64,000 nucleotides of DNA from Symbiodinium microadriaticum. Its lineage: Eukaryota > Sar > Dinophyceae > Suessiales > Symbiodiniaceae. The translations under genes were made by a program, and so were the position numbers. The number at the start of each line of letters is the position of its first letter. The stretch's first letter is position 1. The DNA is taken from NCBI GenBank assembly GCA_001939145.1, contig LSRX01000577.1, positions 1 through 64,000 of the forward strand. The letters are read 5' to 3'. This document shows, piece by piece, positions 45,358-56,869 of this stretch. Under the pieces are notes generated by a model. That model did no database searches, was not told the origin of the DNA, and saw only the letters and a program-made list of their open reading frames with translations.

Positions 45358-46576
45358 ATGGCCAAGTCCAGCCTGCTGTCTGCCGTGCCTCAGCTACAGT
45401 TCACGAGGAAGGAGTTTTTCTGACGTCGTGGCGTTTTCAGCCAAAGGGAAAGATAATGTTTCCATGACGATGGAACACACGGGCATGGACTCGCCAGGTT
45501 ATGCTGGTCGCCTTCCTGGGCTCCTCCCTCTCCTTCGTGGGCCTGCGCGCGGCGCCCCGCCAGGTGGGATGGCGGGACTTGTCCAGCTCCAACGGGGCCC
45601 ACACCTGCTTGCAATTGCGCCAGGAGAGCCGCACGGCTCTGAGGGGACAAGCCGGTGCCTCCGCCACTCCGTGGTGCCTTGGCAGGGCAATTCCTTCCGT
45701 GAGAGGCGTTTGCAAAAAAGAGCCATCGCAAGCATCATATGGAGTTGTTGGGAATTCCGAGGACACCAGTCCTCAGCCGCGACGTGGTGGAGATCGAGTG
45801 CTGGGCTCAGGTGAGGCCGAACCGCCCAAGTCTTCCACGACTCCAACGGCTGAGGTTTACCGCTCCTGCGCAGGGTGCCCGATGTCGCTTCATGATCAAG
45901 GCGGTGTTGTTTTTGCAAATTATTCCGTCCAGAGTCGTTTCCTTACATATTATCATGCATGAGGTCGATTCTGCGATCCTCACCTAGCATGATGTTGACT
46001 GATGGATTCAGCGTGTGCTCAGCAGGCGGATGCAGATGCCAGCGAGGCTGCTCGGGTTGACGCAAGTGCATGCGTTGAGACTTGGCTACCCCGGATCCAG
46101 CGGCATGTTCGCCTCGACCCGCTCTCCTGTCTTCCGTGTGGCTCGTATTTTTTTCTGGAGGTGCTGGCAGAGGGCCGCAAGAGGCTGGGCTTCAACCAGG
46201 AATGGATGCCGGACTCCGACTTCAAGCTCCTTGGCTCCAGGGACTTGGGCTTTTGCTGCATCTTTTTTGTTGTTATCCTGAACCCATGCGAGAGCCCAAA
46301 ACGCACGCTCCGCTTTCTCCGTCCCAGGATCTACAACTCCGAGGACGAGGAAGCCGGCCCCCTTAAGGTGCGGCGGCTTGCGGCCAAAATGATCAGAACC
46401 GGAGCGGCATGCAAAACGGGAGTGACGACGTGACCAGGGCAAAATGAAGGACAACGGCCTCATTGACTTCACCTACGAGGCCAGGAGCGCGCGCTGGCAA
46501 TCTGAGCTCTTGCCGTGCCAGAGTTTGCAGTGCATGCTCGCTGGTCGAGGTCCACCTGTACTACGAGCCTCAGTGA
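45358..46576 (+). CDS. Tandem array copy 3 of the 10-exon gene
   Basis: Exons (donor): 45358-45384 (GT), 45498-45563 (GT), 45624-45670 (GT), 45762-45797 (GT), 45855-45900 (GC), 46026-46046 (GC), 46161-46225 (GC), 46328-46367 (GT), 46438-46479 (GC), 46550-46576 (TGA). Total 417 nt, 138 residues. The signal segment reads VMLVAFLGSSLSFVGLRAAP. Exon 6 is only 21 nt (ADADASE). The block from 10 bases before exon 2 through exon 7 appears identical to copy 4. This is the most compact copy and a good reference for the family. A GGCTCAA motif lies at 45311-45317, 47 bases before the ATG. Confidence 0.8.
45490..46226 (+). repeat. 737-bp near-identical block shared with 47008-47744
   Basis: Offset is exactly 1518. 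Identity appears to start at CTCGCCAGG just before the exon 2 acceptor and to stop at TTCAAG, the end of exon 7. Sequence on both sides is unrelated until the next shared exon. Confidence 0.85.
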
Positions 46577-46935
46577 GAACAAGGCTGGCCATGAGAATAC
46601 GCGGGTCTGTAAATGGGACGGTGCGATGGCAAGTGCCACTGGTCTGCCTAGCCCAGTTTTGCAAGCATGCGTTTAAGTGGCATATAGTGGCCTGATACTC
46701 ACAGGATGGCTGGTCTGATAGAAGCTTGTAAGGGCATTTAGGCAGGCCAGCTGGCAGTGTCCTTTCTCCCCAGGCTGCAAGTAGATGCATTGCATCGCAG
46801 GCCTCCCTCGCAAAGAAAGGGAACTAGCACCTGGTTGGCGTGCTGTGCTAAGGAGGCAGCCACAACTCGATCACATCTCGGAGGTTTGAGGCTCAAAGAC
46901 ACCGGCATCTCCCAGACCCGCTCCCTCCTATCGCC

Positions 46936-48376
46936 ATGGCCAAGTCGAGCTTGCTGTCAGCTGTGTCTCGGCAGAAGCTTCGAGCCAAAACTTGTGCTAC
47001 TGCCGGCCTCGCCAGGTTATGCTGGTCGCCTTCCTGGGCTCCTCCCTCTCCTTCGTGGGCCTGCGCGCGGCGCCCCGCCAGGTGGGATGGCGGGACTTGT
47101 CCAGCTCCAACGGGGCCCACACCTGCTTGCAATTGCGCCAGGAGAGCCGCACGGCTCTGAGGGGACAAGCCGGTGCCTCCGCCACTCCGTGGTGCCTTGG
47201 CAGGGCAATTCCTTCCGTGAGAGGCGTTTGCAAAAAAGAGCCATCGCAAGCATCATATGGAGTTGTTGGGAATTCCGAGGACACCAGTCCTCAGCCGCGA
47301 CGTGGTGGAGATCGAGTGCTGGGCTCAGGTGAGGCCGAACCGCCCAAGTCTTCCACGACTCCAACGGCTGAGGTTTACCGCTCCTGCGCAGGGTGCCCGA
47401 TGTCGCTTCATGATCAAGGCGGTGTTGTTTTTGCAAATTATTCCGTCCAGAGTCGTTTCCTTACATATTATCATGCATGAGGTCGATTCTGCGATCCTCA
47501 CCTAGCATGATGTTGACTGATGGATTCAGCGTGTGCTCAGCAGGCGGATGCAGATGCCAGCGAGGCTGCTCGGGTTGACGCAAGTGCATGCGTTGAGACT
47601 TGGCTACCCCGGATCCAGCGGCATGTTCGCCTCGACCCGCTCTCCTGTCTTCCGTGTGGCTCGTATTTTTTTCTGGAGGTGCTGGCAGAGGGCCGCAAGA
47701 GGCTGGGCTTCAACCAGGAATGGATGCCGGACTCCGACTTCAAGTGCCCGGGCTGAGCTGCGAAGGTTTCGCTGTGTCTTGCACTTGGCACTGCGTGTAC
47801 GTGCTGAAGGATCTACAACTCCGAGGACGAGGAAGCCGGCCCTCTGAAGGCCTTCGATAGCTGTGGAAGACAAGCCAGCCTCCCGATTAACAAAAAGTAG
47901 GCGGACAGCCTACTGGCAGCTTTCAAGCGGTGCAGTAGGAGCTGGTAGAAGGAAGGTCAACTGGACAGAACAGTGCACTCGCGTTGCCTGGCACTGTGTT
48001 TTTTATGGGCCGTGTGTTCGTTGTGCCAAGGGCTGTAAAGCTCACCGGTAGCTTAACCTGTCCGTCACCAGCTTTGGTATAGAGTCCTCGGTTCGAAGCC
48101 GACTGCTTCCATCTTTTGGTCATATCCTCACTCAAGGTGTTGGTTTGCGGTTGGTAGCTGTAATTGTAACTGTCCAGGGCAAGATGAAGGACAACGGCCT
48201 CATTGACTTCACCTACGAGGCAACGACGGGCTTGTCGTTTGAGTTTGTGCCAGCAACGTGCTGCAGTTGGGTCCAGCAAGCACGAGTCTCATACTGGTAG
48301 CATAAACTCGCGTGCCTACTTTTCTCATGCCCAATGGAGCACATGTGAGGTCCACCTCTACTACGAGCCTCAGTGA
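46936..48376 (+). CDS. Tandem array copy 4 of the 10-exon gene
   Basis: Exons (donor): 46936-46962 (GT), 47016-47081 (GT), 47142-47188 (GT), 47280-47315 (GT), 47373-47418 (GC), 47544-47564 (GC), 47679-47743 (GT), 47810-47849 (GC), 48178-48219 (GC), 48350-48376 (TGA). Total 417 nt, 138 residues. Exons 2-7 and the introns between them appear identical to copy 3, while exon 1, the flanking introns and introns 7-9 differ. The predicted protein is the same as that of copy 3. The intergenic space to copy 3 is only 359 bases, consistent with dinoflagellate tandem genes expressed as trans-spliced messages. A GGCTCAA motif lies at 46890-46896, 46 bases before the ATG. Confidence 0.8.
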
Positions 48377-50489
48377 GAGGGGTCAGAACATCTCTTGGAT
48401 TTGTAGGATGAGACGCTCGGTTGCCTTGAGGCCACATACGACTGCACCAGTCAGATGGGAGCGGAACACATGTAGTCATGTAGTTGTGGTGTTGTGCCCT
48501 GCTTGGTGACAGAGGTGTAGTATGCAAGCGAGGCCTTCGCGGGCTTTTTGGCAGGCTGGCTAAGCTAGCTCTAATCTTGCTGCTTTCTCCTGGCCGCAGC
48601 AGCAGATGCTTCCACATCAGCTTCACCGTGGCACCAAGAGGAATCAAACGGGAAAACGTTCGTGCCTGGCTATTCAGCTGCTATTCCCAATCTTCCTTGT
48701 GTGATCAGTCGGTCCAAGTTTCTAGCAGCGGCAGTTGGGGAGCTTGCGGCTTTTGCATGCTTTGGGTGTGTTACCTGTGGCGTCTGAGTTGCTGACGTTG
48801 GTGCAAATCTTTGGTCCAAGCTCAGCTTTTGTCTGCACTCTTGCATCTTTTAGCAGGTCCCCTGCTTCAAGAGACTTTTCAGGCCGTTGGCCTCAAGTTG
48901 CAGTCGTCTCATGGTCATGTGCTTTCGGTGGCACAGTCTTAGTCATGTCATGCGCCCGTCGGTGTGGATGGCCCAGCGTGCTGCTCGTGCATATGTCCCG
49001 GGGGTTCACAAATACTGTGTCTCCTTGCGAGCATGAGCTTGGGGCTGTCAATTTCTGTGGACAGCCTTTGCATTCTTCATCTAGACCGCGCAGCCACCTT
49101 TGCCAACAGTGATTGCCTGAGGCTTGAGGACGGGGGTTCGCAGCGGGCGGCATGGCGCGATGCTGGTAGGTCAAGCTTCCCACGAAGAGCTGGCAATACC
49201 CGCAAGGAGGGATCGCTATGCAACATCCTAGTCCTACTCTCAGCAGCTCAAGCGGATGCATGGGGTGTGTGGGCATGGACTGGTGGGCTGCAGCGGCTGT
49301 GACTGATTTGGGAAGGCGGGGTGTGGGCGGAGGGACGGTGGCGACAACCATTTCTCACCTTTCGACGACATATCGAGGTTAGAGTAGCTTGCATGATGGA
49401 AACTCTTGTGGCCTTGCAGCTTCAATTGCTTTGTAAGTGAATCTACCCGGATGCCGCAGAGTTCTGTGTGGTACTGCATCGATCATTTCTAGCGGCTAGC
49501 TCGGTTTAAGACAGGTGACTTCGCGCTGTTATAAACACAGGGGCAAACCAAGGATTGAAACAGATGCATTTTGTGGAGCACTGCGGAGCATGAAGCTTTA
49601 CAGAGGAATGCTTCAATTCGCCGGAGCGTGCGTTTCCGAGAATCCTTACTCAGCCTCTACAAGAACAACTGGGCAGCCTCATGTTGCCGTGAAGGCTGAA
49701 TGAATTCACATCTCGGCTTTCTGAATTTCAAGTCCGGAGTCCGGAACGCCTCAGAGCGCCCCAGGTCTAGGTGTTAATATGATAAAGAGATAGTCTAGCA
49801 TCCCGCTTGATTCGATTTCAATCAAGCCTCTCCTGTGAAAGCCCGTTCGCGAAGTGATGCAATGCTTGCGAAGCCGAGTCCAAATGGCACATGTTCCACA
49901 CTTTTCGGGGGCTCATGAATGTCAGGGTGCCGCCATGAGATGCTGCCGGCATGTCACACTTGCGCGATGGCCTTACAACGGCTTGGTATAGTGTGCACTC
50001 GAGGGTTGACCAGCAATTCCTCCGCTTAGGCTAGGCGCTGCCAGACAATTGCTTGCATTGGGAAACGCCGGCAAACTGGTTCTGCGTCATACCAGTCATC
50101 TGCATGAGCACTTGTTTTGCATGTTCCCTTCACGATAAACGAATGTCCCTCAGCTGCACAGAGCGGCATCGTCCTAGCTGGACGTGAGCGTGCGCGTGCG
50201 AAGAGTGTGCGCCGTACGAGCTTTCGATGCCAGACCTGGTCTCCGTCGTCTCGAGGAACCGAGAGTGACGGAGCTGAAGCATCCAGAGAACCGAACAGGT
50301 TTCTATCCGAAACCTCTCTTGGCCGTGGCTGTTTGGCTGAAGAGGGTCCTTCCCACAAGTGGCACCCTTCATCCCACTGGCGAAGCCAGGTGTGCCTTGG
50401 CAGCTCCAGTCGGCAATGCACGTTCTGCATCTAATCACGGCTGGTGCTGACAGCAAGGAGAAGTACGGAAGCGACAACTTCAACTACAG
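48377..50489. other. No gene recognised
   Basis: No fifth array copy is seen. Open frames are short and without motifs. A tRNA-like T-loop sequence at about 48092 does not fold into a cloverleaf by eye. Confidence 0.45.
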
Positions 50490-50740
50490 AGGATGATGAT
50501 GATGATGATGATGATGAGGATGATGATGATGGTGATGGTGATGGTGATGATGATGATGATGATGGTTGATTATGATGATGCCAATGCAGATAAAAGATGA
50601 TCACGAAGGTTGCAGGTCAGGATGAAGATTGTGGCATTGTGTTTATGCTGATGAGGGGGGGTGAGGGTGGTGGTGGTGATGATGATCATGATTCTGGTGA
50701 TGTTTGGGGTGATCGTGACTACGACGATGCTCATGACACC

Positions 50741-50790
<50 letters not shown>

Positions 50791-51012
50791 GGCTGCTCTG
50801 TGCCTGGTGCTGCTTCGACTTCTTGGGGTCTATTCCTACTGCTACTGCCGCCTGCCATCGTTAGAAGCATCATCAGCATCATGATCATCATCCTCCTCAT
50901 CCTCCTCCGCCTCATCCTCATCGCCATCAGCATCAGCACTGTCATCAGCATCAGCATCAACATCAGAATCAATCATCAGCATCATCCACCACCAGCATCA
51001 TCACCATCATTA
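50490..51012. repeat. Cluster of trinucleotide repeats (GAT, CTG, ATC)
   Basis: (GAT)n and (GGT/GAT)n at 50492-50567, (CTG)n of about 17 units at 50742-50797, and (ATC/CATCAG)n at 50867-51012. The CTG tract is open in all frames as poly-Leu, poly-Ala or poly-Cys, and as poly-Gln on the other strand. No protein context is visible. Confidence 0.93.
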
Positions 51013-51699
51013 TTATCATTGAAGCTAAAGCCATCATCACCATTCTCCTGCAATCACACTGTCTATCCCAAGAAGGCTGTTGCAGCAGTGGGTGTCCAGC
51101 GATGCTTAGGTTATCCCTTCGTTCGTTAGCCCTTTGTTTGCCATTTACAGCCCAGTCATTCCGGCTCGTTTAAGAAGGATGCTTACAGCTGCCAGAGAGA
51201 GGAGTTGGTGATCGCGTCGGGGTTCATGACGCGCTGCTCTACTTTCTAGGGCTTTCTTGAACAACACGGCAGCCAGGGCTCCGCCTGTTTCCGTGTGCCG
51301 CATTCCTGTGACGGCCCAAGAAGCTTCCGTTCTGCACAGCTGCAGCACACAAGGCACAAGTTAGGGGAGAGAACTGTTGCGACCGCCTTTGAAGGCGCAG
51401 CTTGCATGTCCGAGGCATGGAGAGTGAGCAGTTTTCGGACTGCAGCCCCGAGCACCACCTAAAGCGCAAGTGGCTATCTGTGTTGTGTTTCCATGATACA
51501 TGGTGACATATAGACTAAAGGGGCGAATATCAAGACAACCTGCATTGCGAGAATGAAGACAAAGCTTTTGTGCAGTTGGTCCGAGGCAATGCGGAATGCT
51601 CAGCTTTCCCTGCTGATCCTGTCTGCCTGGCAGAATTAGTCCGAATTCTGCCATGCCAGCACGACTTTGTGGAATCATCGAATGGTTGTTCAGCGCCAG

Positions 51700-52260
51700 G
51701 ACCGCAGCAGGTCTTGTAGGTGATGCGAGCGCCAGGCACATAGCATCGTCGCAGGCAACAGAGCAGATTGAGTTGTATTTGTGCATGTCTACCAGTGCAT
51801 CGTAATCATCGCTGATGAAGTCAGCCGCCATACACAGGCCTTCGTCCTGTGCGATCCGGTGTAGATGCTTTGCGAAAACTATCCACTCAACTGGTTAAGG
51901 ACTCAAGCGACGTAGAGCAGCATGCGCAGAATGTCGACAGAGCGTTGTCTGATTCTCAGAGTGGCAATCGGGAAGAGTGGAAGGTTTTTTTTGCATCAAA
52001 CTGCTGCTTCCGTTGTTCAGAGGCCAAGCCAGTCAACCAACATGATGAGAAGAACTGGGTCGAGGCTGGCGGCTGCTTCCGTTTCTTCGAACATCCACTG
52101 CCTCTGTGGCTCCTTAGAGTATCCATACCGTCTATACCACATGAGATTTTCTTGCGTCTGGTGTCTTCCATACTCGAAATCGTGCCCGAGATCCGGGTGA
52201 AGTGCCAACATCGTGTCTGCAACCGTCCCCGCATCCACCAGCCAAAGTCATGTGTCAATT
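51700..52260 (-). CDS. Possible minus-strand exons of an unknown protein
   Basis: Two minus-strand segments look protein-like. One, read down from about 52240, gives VADTMLALHPDLGHDFEYGR and then QENLMWYRRYGYSKEPQRQW. The other, read down from about 51850, gives DEGLCMAADFISDDYDALVD and continues to DDAMCLALASPT. They are in the right order for one gene but I could not define splice sites or a family. If real, this is the only host gene on the minus strand in the window. Confidence 0.3.
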
Positions 52261-52559
52261 CGAAGCACTGCGAGTTGGTTAGTGGCTTCCTGGACTAGGC
52301 TTGTTCAAGACGAGACCGCTTGCAGCCTTTTGCCTTCTGCACCTGCTCCACAAGAGCTGAGCTTGCGAGGGATACAGGCTATGTACGTGCATGAGTCCAG
52401 TTGCCCAGCATTCTCATGTCTCTTCAACGAGCGTGGTGCTGGTTTCGCCAGCTGTTCCCGAGACTTTCAAGTATGCATATCACAAGCATCTCGGTCACGA
52501 CGAGAGCTGCGAGAACGACTGATCGGGGATCTGTGATGACGTCGGTTGTCAGAAGTCAG

Positions 52560-54440
52560 CAGTGTGCGTCGGTGACCACAGTGCGGGTAGCAGGTACAGT
52601 AATGGAGCGGAGGTCATGCCAATCGACGCAGACATCGAAACTCCGTCTTTTGCCCATCCCTCCCTCTCGCACTCGCTGATGCTCGCTGTAGTCACTGCAG
52701 TCGCTGCACTCACTGAACCCTGGCCAGCCTGTGTTGAATGGTCAACCTACCGATCACAGGCCGATGCCAGAAGTGACCGTCTTCAGTGTGGATGCTGCAG
52801 CTCACCCTCAGCACGCCGACGCCTCAGGATTTGCTCTGCAACAGTGCAACTATGCACCTAGCAAGGCCCAGTGCAGTCTGTCCACAATCTGGAAATCGCA
52901 TCATCAACAAGTGAGTCGTGACTGTGGCATGCTTTTCCTGGGGCCAAGGTTGCAGACGAAGTTGGTGACGCGTCGCAGCCTCGCTGCATCTGTAAACGGT
53001 ACAGATATGTGCGGATGCAGTGTGCGCTTCATGCAGCTCTGCATGCGCCAGCGTAGCCTCGGCAAGTTGCGAGGCATGGCAGGTCGCGCATGGCGCAGGC
53101 GAGCCTGCAAGTGGATGTGGAAAGCATCAGAATCGAGCCTTGGAAGGTCCAGCAGCACACCCAGCACTCCGAGTCTTGGTGGCATTCGGGACTCGAGTTA
53201 CCCCTCTTATCTGTCCTTGCTAAGGATCGTCTCCGTGCTCATGGTACTAACTCTGAGCACGCAGACGACCGGCACAGGTCTGCAGTCGATGCAGCACGCC
53301 ACCCGAAGCACGAAGATCGGAGCCACAAGCAGAAGGAACCGGATCATCGCACTCCCCAGCACCGGCCACCCGAGCCTACATCTCACGGCACTTCGGGTGC
53401 CTCTGCCTTGAGAGCAGCAAACCACCAAGAACACCCCAGCCCTCGACACTCTCCATCTCGAAAGGGGAGCCAACACAGAGACAGCCCACCGGAGCTCGAC
53501 CTGTCACATTCTCGTCACACAGCTCTCAAGGAGTCGCAGCGAAAATGCTTGTCCGAAACTTTGCAGCGGCCGTGACACCTTGGGATCAGTTCGTCCGTGC
53601 TTAAGAGGAGTCGAAAGACAGAGAGCAACGGCGCCGGTCTCGGGATTCAGTGTCGCGAAGCTTTGTTGCATTTTGTTGCGAAGACTTAGGCAAGCTTCCA
53701 TTCCTTCATTTGTCATGTCTCAAAGTGAAGACCATGGTGCTGGACCAAGTGCCGTACGTGACTATGGCCAACTCATCATGCGCTTGGTCTACTCCCATGC
53801 TGCCATAGACCAACCCGCACATTGAGGCAGGGCAACTTCAACACTTGCTCCCCAAGGGACTAGAGCCGAGCTCAGATGGGTCGCCGGAAGGGTCAAAAGG
53901 GGTGTCATGGGCGAGCTACATTGCTGCTGTCAAGGCGAAAAAGCGGTGGATAGCAGCACCCTGGCTTGGGAATATTTGGGAATTCAGTTGTTCGCAGCAG
54001 TCGGTTCCATGAAGTCAGCACGTGCAGGGAAGGAAGTCAAGCTGGGCTCAGCAGCAGTGGTGGGGAGCCCCATTTGAACGAATTCACCGTCGGAGCCGAC
54101 ACGAGGCAGTTGCTTCGAACGTCTAAGGTTGAGTCGAAAGCCTTCGCAGAGCAACTGATTTCACAGGAGCGTGAGAAGCCAGGGTCTGACATTCGTGGGT
54201 GTATTGATCCACATTGGCAGGCATTCCGAAGTTGCTTTTTGCAGATTCCGACTGAAAGCTGACAAGCTGAGGCTTTGCCCTCGACTTCCAAGCCGCATAT
54301 CGCTGGAAATCCAGGCAGCCAATGCCAAAATCGCCGAGGCATACCGCGCAGCTGCCGCGGTGTCTGCGAAGCCCAGCCGGATGCCAGGAGGTAACTTTTG
54401 TCTTCCGTGCGAAGCTGACCACGGAAGACCATAACATTCC
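52560..54440 (+). other. Weak exon candidates
   Basis: A His/Ser/Arg/Pro-rich open frame at about 53225-53575 (RSHKQKEPDHRTPQHRPPEP) resembles low-complexity linker sequence. A helical segment near 54285-54375 (RISLEIQAANAKIAEAYRAA) looks coding. No domain was recognised and no exons could be joined. Confidence 0.25.
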
Positions 54441-55735
54441 GAACCAGGCGGGGGGGGGGGGGGGGAAAAGGGGGGGTCCGAGGAAGCCTTCTGAGATGTA
54501 GCCACAGTGCGAGCCCACTACCGCTGTCAATTGCCCAAGTTGTCCATTACCGGAGCGGGTTCACTTCGTACTCGGAGTTTACTCGTGAGTCCAAGGCATG
54601 GCTACTTTCAGGCGGTTTGATGGTACATCATGGAACAAAGAAATAGACCTGCGCGACATGGTCTGGAGAACTTGGTGCCGGCTCAACATAGTGGAGTGCC
54701 TGAAGACCGTAGCGGGTCGAAGCTGAGACTTGCAGCAAAGCGGCAGATGCAATCGGCCCTGGAGCGGAGTTGTGCTAGGCATGCGCGGAGGAACAGGCAA
54801 TTAGTAATTAGCGTAGAGTAGTGTTTTCGTCTTCTTTGCAACGACCACAGCAGGTTCTTCATTCCGCTGACAGCCCACAGCTTTATTTGTATCACTGGCT
54901 CGGGATGACGAGCTGAAATTGAGACGTCCGCGTGAGCGTGTCTCCATGCATGCACCCGAGACTTTCGCAAGCCTCTCTTCGACAGGCCAAGGAGATCTTA
55001 CGAACAGGCATTGAGGCCGCCAGGGTGCACCGTCACTCAAGTGGTCCATTCCACCTCAAACTGCCTTAGGTGGAATGGAGGGAGAGCTCTGCCGGCACGA
55101 CGAATGACGAGCAGTCTGCGCGGTGGCCTGAGCAACCGCTTGACCCGAATCCTTCGACATTGTAGCTTCCTTCGGCACTTTGAGGCTTGCTCGAGCGGAA
55201 GACGAACTGTTAGAGAAAAACTCGGAGTGGGATCCCATCTCCCGCGGTGCAAAACTTGCTGTTGCCCCAGGATGTACAGTTTCCTGTCTCACGGAAGGTC
55301 CATGCTGCGTGAAGACGTAGTGCAGTGGCATCTTGGGTTTTTGCTTTCTCAGATTCTCCCACTTGCTGCCTGCGATCTCATGAACGAGACTTTCTCGCTG
55401 GTTTTGGCCTGAGAAAGAAGGGCCTCTGTCGATGCTCTTTCTGGCGTGTCGTTGCGAGTCGAGCTGTGCGTGACACAGAACTTCGGCATTCCAATGTCTT
55501 TGTTTTTTCCTCGCAACTAAACCCACCCTCGCCCCAGGCTTTGTAAGGTCAGTATGCAAAGCTGTGACTTTCTGGCTAGCCCGGACAGTTGGTGACAGTG
55601 TGCAAGCACTCTTCATCCTGACCTGCTGAGATGTGCAAACGTGGCAAGAAGATTCATGTGCGTGGCCCAGAATGAGTTAGAGGAAATCCTGCCTATTCAG
55701 GCGTATCGCACCACCCACCCCTCAGCCTAGGACAA
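54441..55735. other. No gene recognised; poly-G run and a perfect hairpin
   Basis: A G-rich tract (two runs separated by AAAA) lies at 54448-54477. A perfect 12-bp inverted repeat, TCCATTCCACCT (55045-55056) and AGGTGGAATGGA (55068-55079), has an 11-base loop. Long open frames on both strands at 55.0-55.6 kb show no motifs. Confidence 0.5.
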
Positions 55736-55740
55736 CAATA

Positions 55741-56796
55741 TGACAACAGTTGTAAATAATTTTTGGGTAGATGCAAACGGTAGAATATTTGAAAGGGCAG
55801 ATGCTTTTAATTCTTTAAATGTTGTTTCAACACAACACATTAACTTTTCATTACAAGCTGATAGGACAACTGATCCGACAACAGAAACAATAGCATTACA
55901 ATTAAACGACACTAACGGAATTACAATTGATAAACCAGTTGTAAATAATCAAACCTTTCAGAGTATTGGTAATACAATGGCAGAAGCGACTGAAAATGCA
56001 TGGGGTGATTTAAATTCTCAACATTCACCAGGAATGAGAGAAGTATTAAAGGGTAGTGATAATGATTTTGAAACAAGGAATGGCGACACTGACAGACAGC
56101 TTAGGTTTATTGTTGGAGCAATTGGAAGCACACCACAATTGGAAATTGATAACGATAGTGTTAATTTATTTGGTCATTTTGATATAATAAAAATGATAGT
56201 ACAGGTGGGGAAATGGTGAGGTTTTATATTGCTAGTGCAGGTGATATAATTAGATTAGGTGTAAATAACTTGTCAGTATTAGATGCTTCAAGTGCAGGAG
56301 TTGATATGTATGGTGATACAACTTGCACAGGCACCGGTTCATATAATGGCACTATGACGTGTAGCGCCTTAATTGAAACATCTGATGCAAATTTGAAAGA
56401 GAACCTCCGAGAGGCAAACACAAAAGAATGCTATAAAGCAGTTAAATATGTAAAACCGAAGACATATAACTTTACTAAAGATGAAGAAAAGAAAAGTCAT
56501 TCAGGATTTATGCCTGACGACTTTTTTCACTCAAGCATTCCTCCTGAATGGGATAAATTGATATATCATAATGATGATGGTATGACACTACTAGCATATA
56601 AAAAACATCGGTTATATTAAGGGGTTGTGTTCAGCATCTTATCAGTGAGAAAGATGAAGTAACAGACTTAGTCAAATCAATGAAAAAGGAAATGGCAACA
56701 ATGAAGGGAGAAATAACTAAACTGAAAAAGAAAATTAAACACAAAGATAGTGATAGTGACGGTGTGCAAAAGTTCGCCCTCAGGGCGAAGCCGTGA
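55741..56796 (+). pseudogene. Frameshifted tail-fibre-like protein with S74-type chaperone domain
   Basis: Three consecutive open segments in different frames make one gene: 55741-56219 (MTTVVNNFWVDANGRIFERA onward, beta-rich fibre-like repeats), 56213-56620 (LIETSDANLKENLREANTKE, then SGFMPDD) and 56629-56796 (a heptad-rich coiled coil, EVTDLVKSMKKEMATMKGEI). SDANLKENL followed by a KPKTYNF-type strand and SGFMPDD matches the intramolecular chaperone/peptidase S74 family that trims phage and viral fibres. The shifts fall near A-rich runs (about 56185-56195 and 56599-56604), so either sequencing errors in homopolymers or true decay would explain them. The coiled-coil end fits the usual C-terminus of the domain. 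Neighbouring ATPase damage favours real decay. Confidence 0.7.
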
Positions 56797-56869
56797 CGGG
56801 GAACGGAGTTCCCCCTCAGGGCGAAGCCGTGACGGGGAACGGAGTTCCCCCTCAGGGCGAAGCCGTGAC
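56777..56869 (+). repeat. GC-rich 36-bp palindromic tandem repeat inside the AT-rich island
   Basis: About 2.6 copies of a 36-bp unit (CCCTCAGGGCGAAGCCGTGA then CGGGGAACGGAGTTCC) start at 56777, 56813 and 56849. Each unit holds two palindromes, GGGGAAC-GGA-GTTCCCC and CCC-TCA-GGG. They stand out against the AT-rich surroundings. Confidence 0.92.

Noticed and set aside
48050-48115. tRNA-like GGTTCGAAGCC motif
   Set aside because: A B-box-like sequence exists but no acceptor stem or cloverleaf could be paired around it.
50597-50972. Poly-Ala, poly-Leu and poly-Gln/His/Met frames
   Set aside because: Products of the CTG and GAT/ATC trinucleotide repeats in several frames and both strands.
55011-55616. 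Long frames on both strands (133 and 186 codons)
   Set aside because: Both are open over the same DNA, neither shows a domain or convincing composition, and no splice context supports either.
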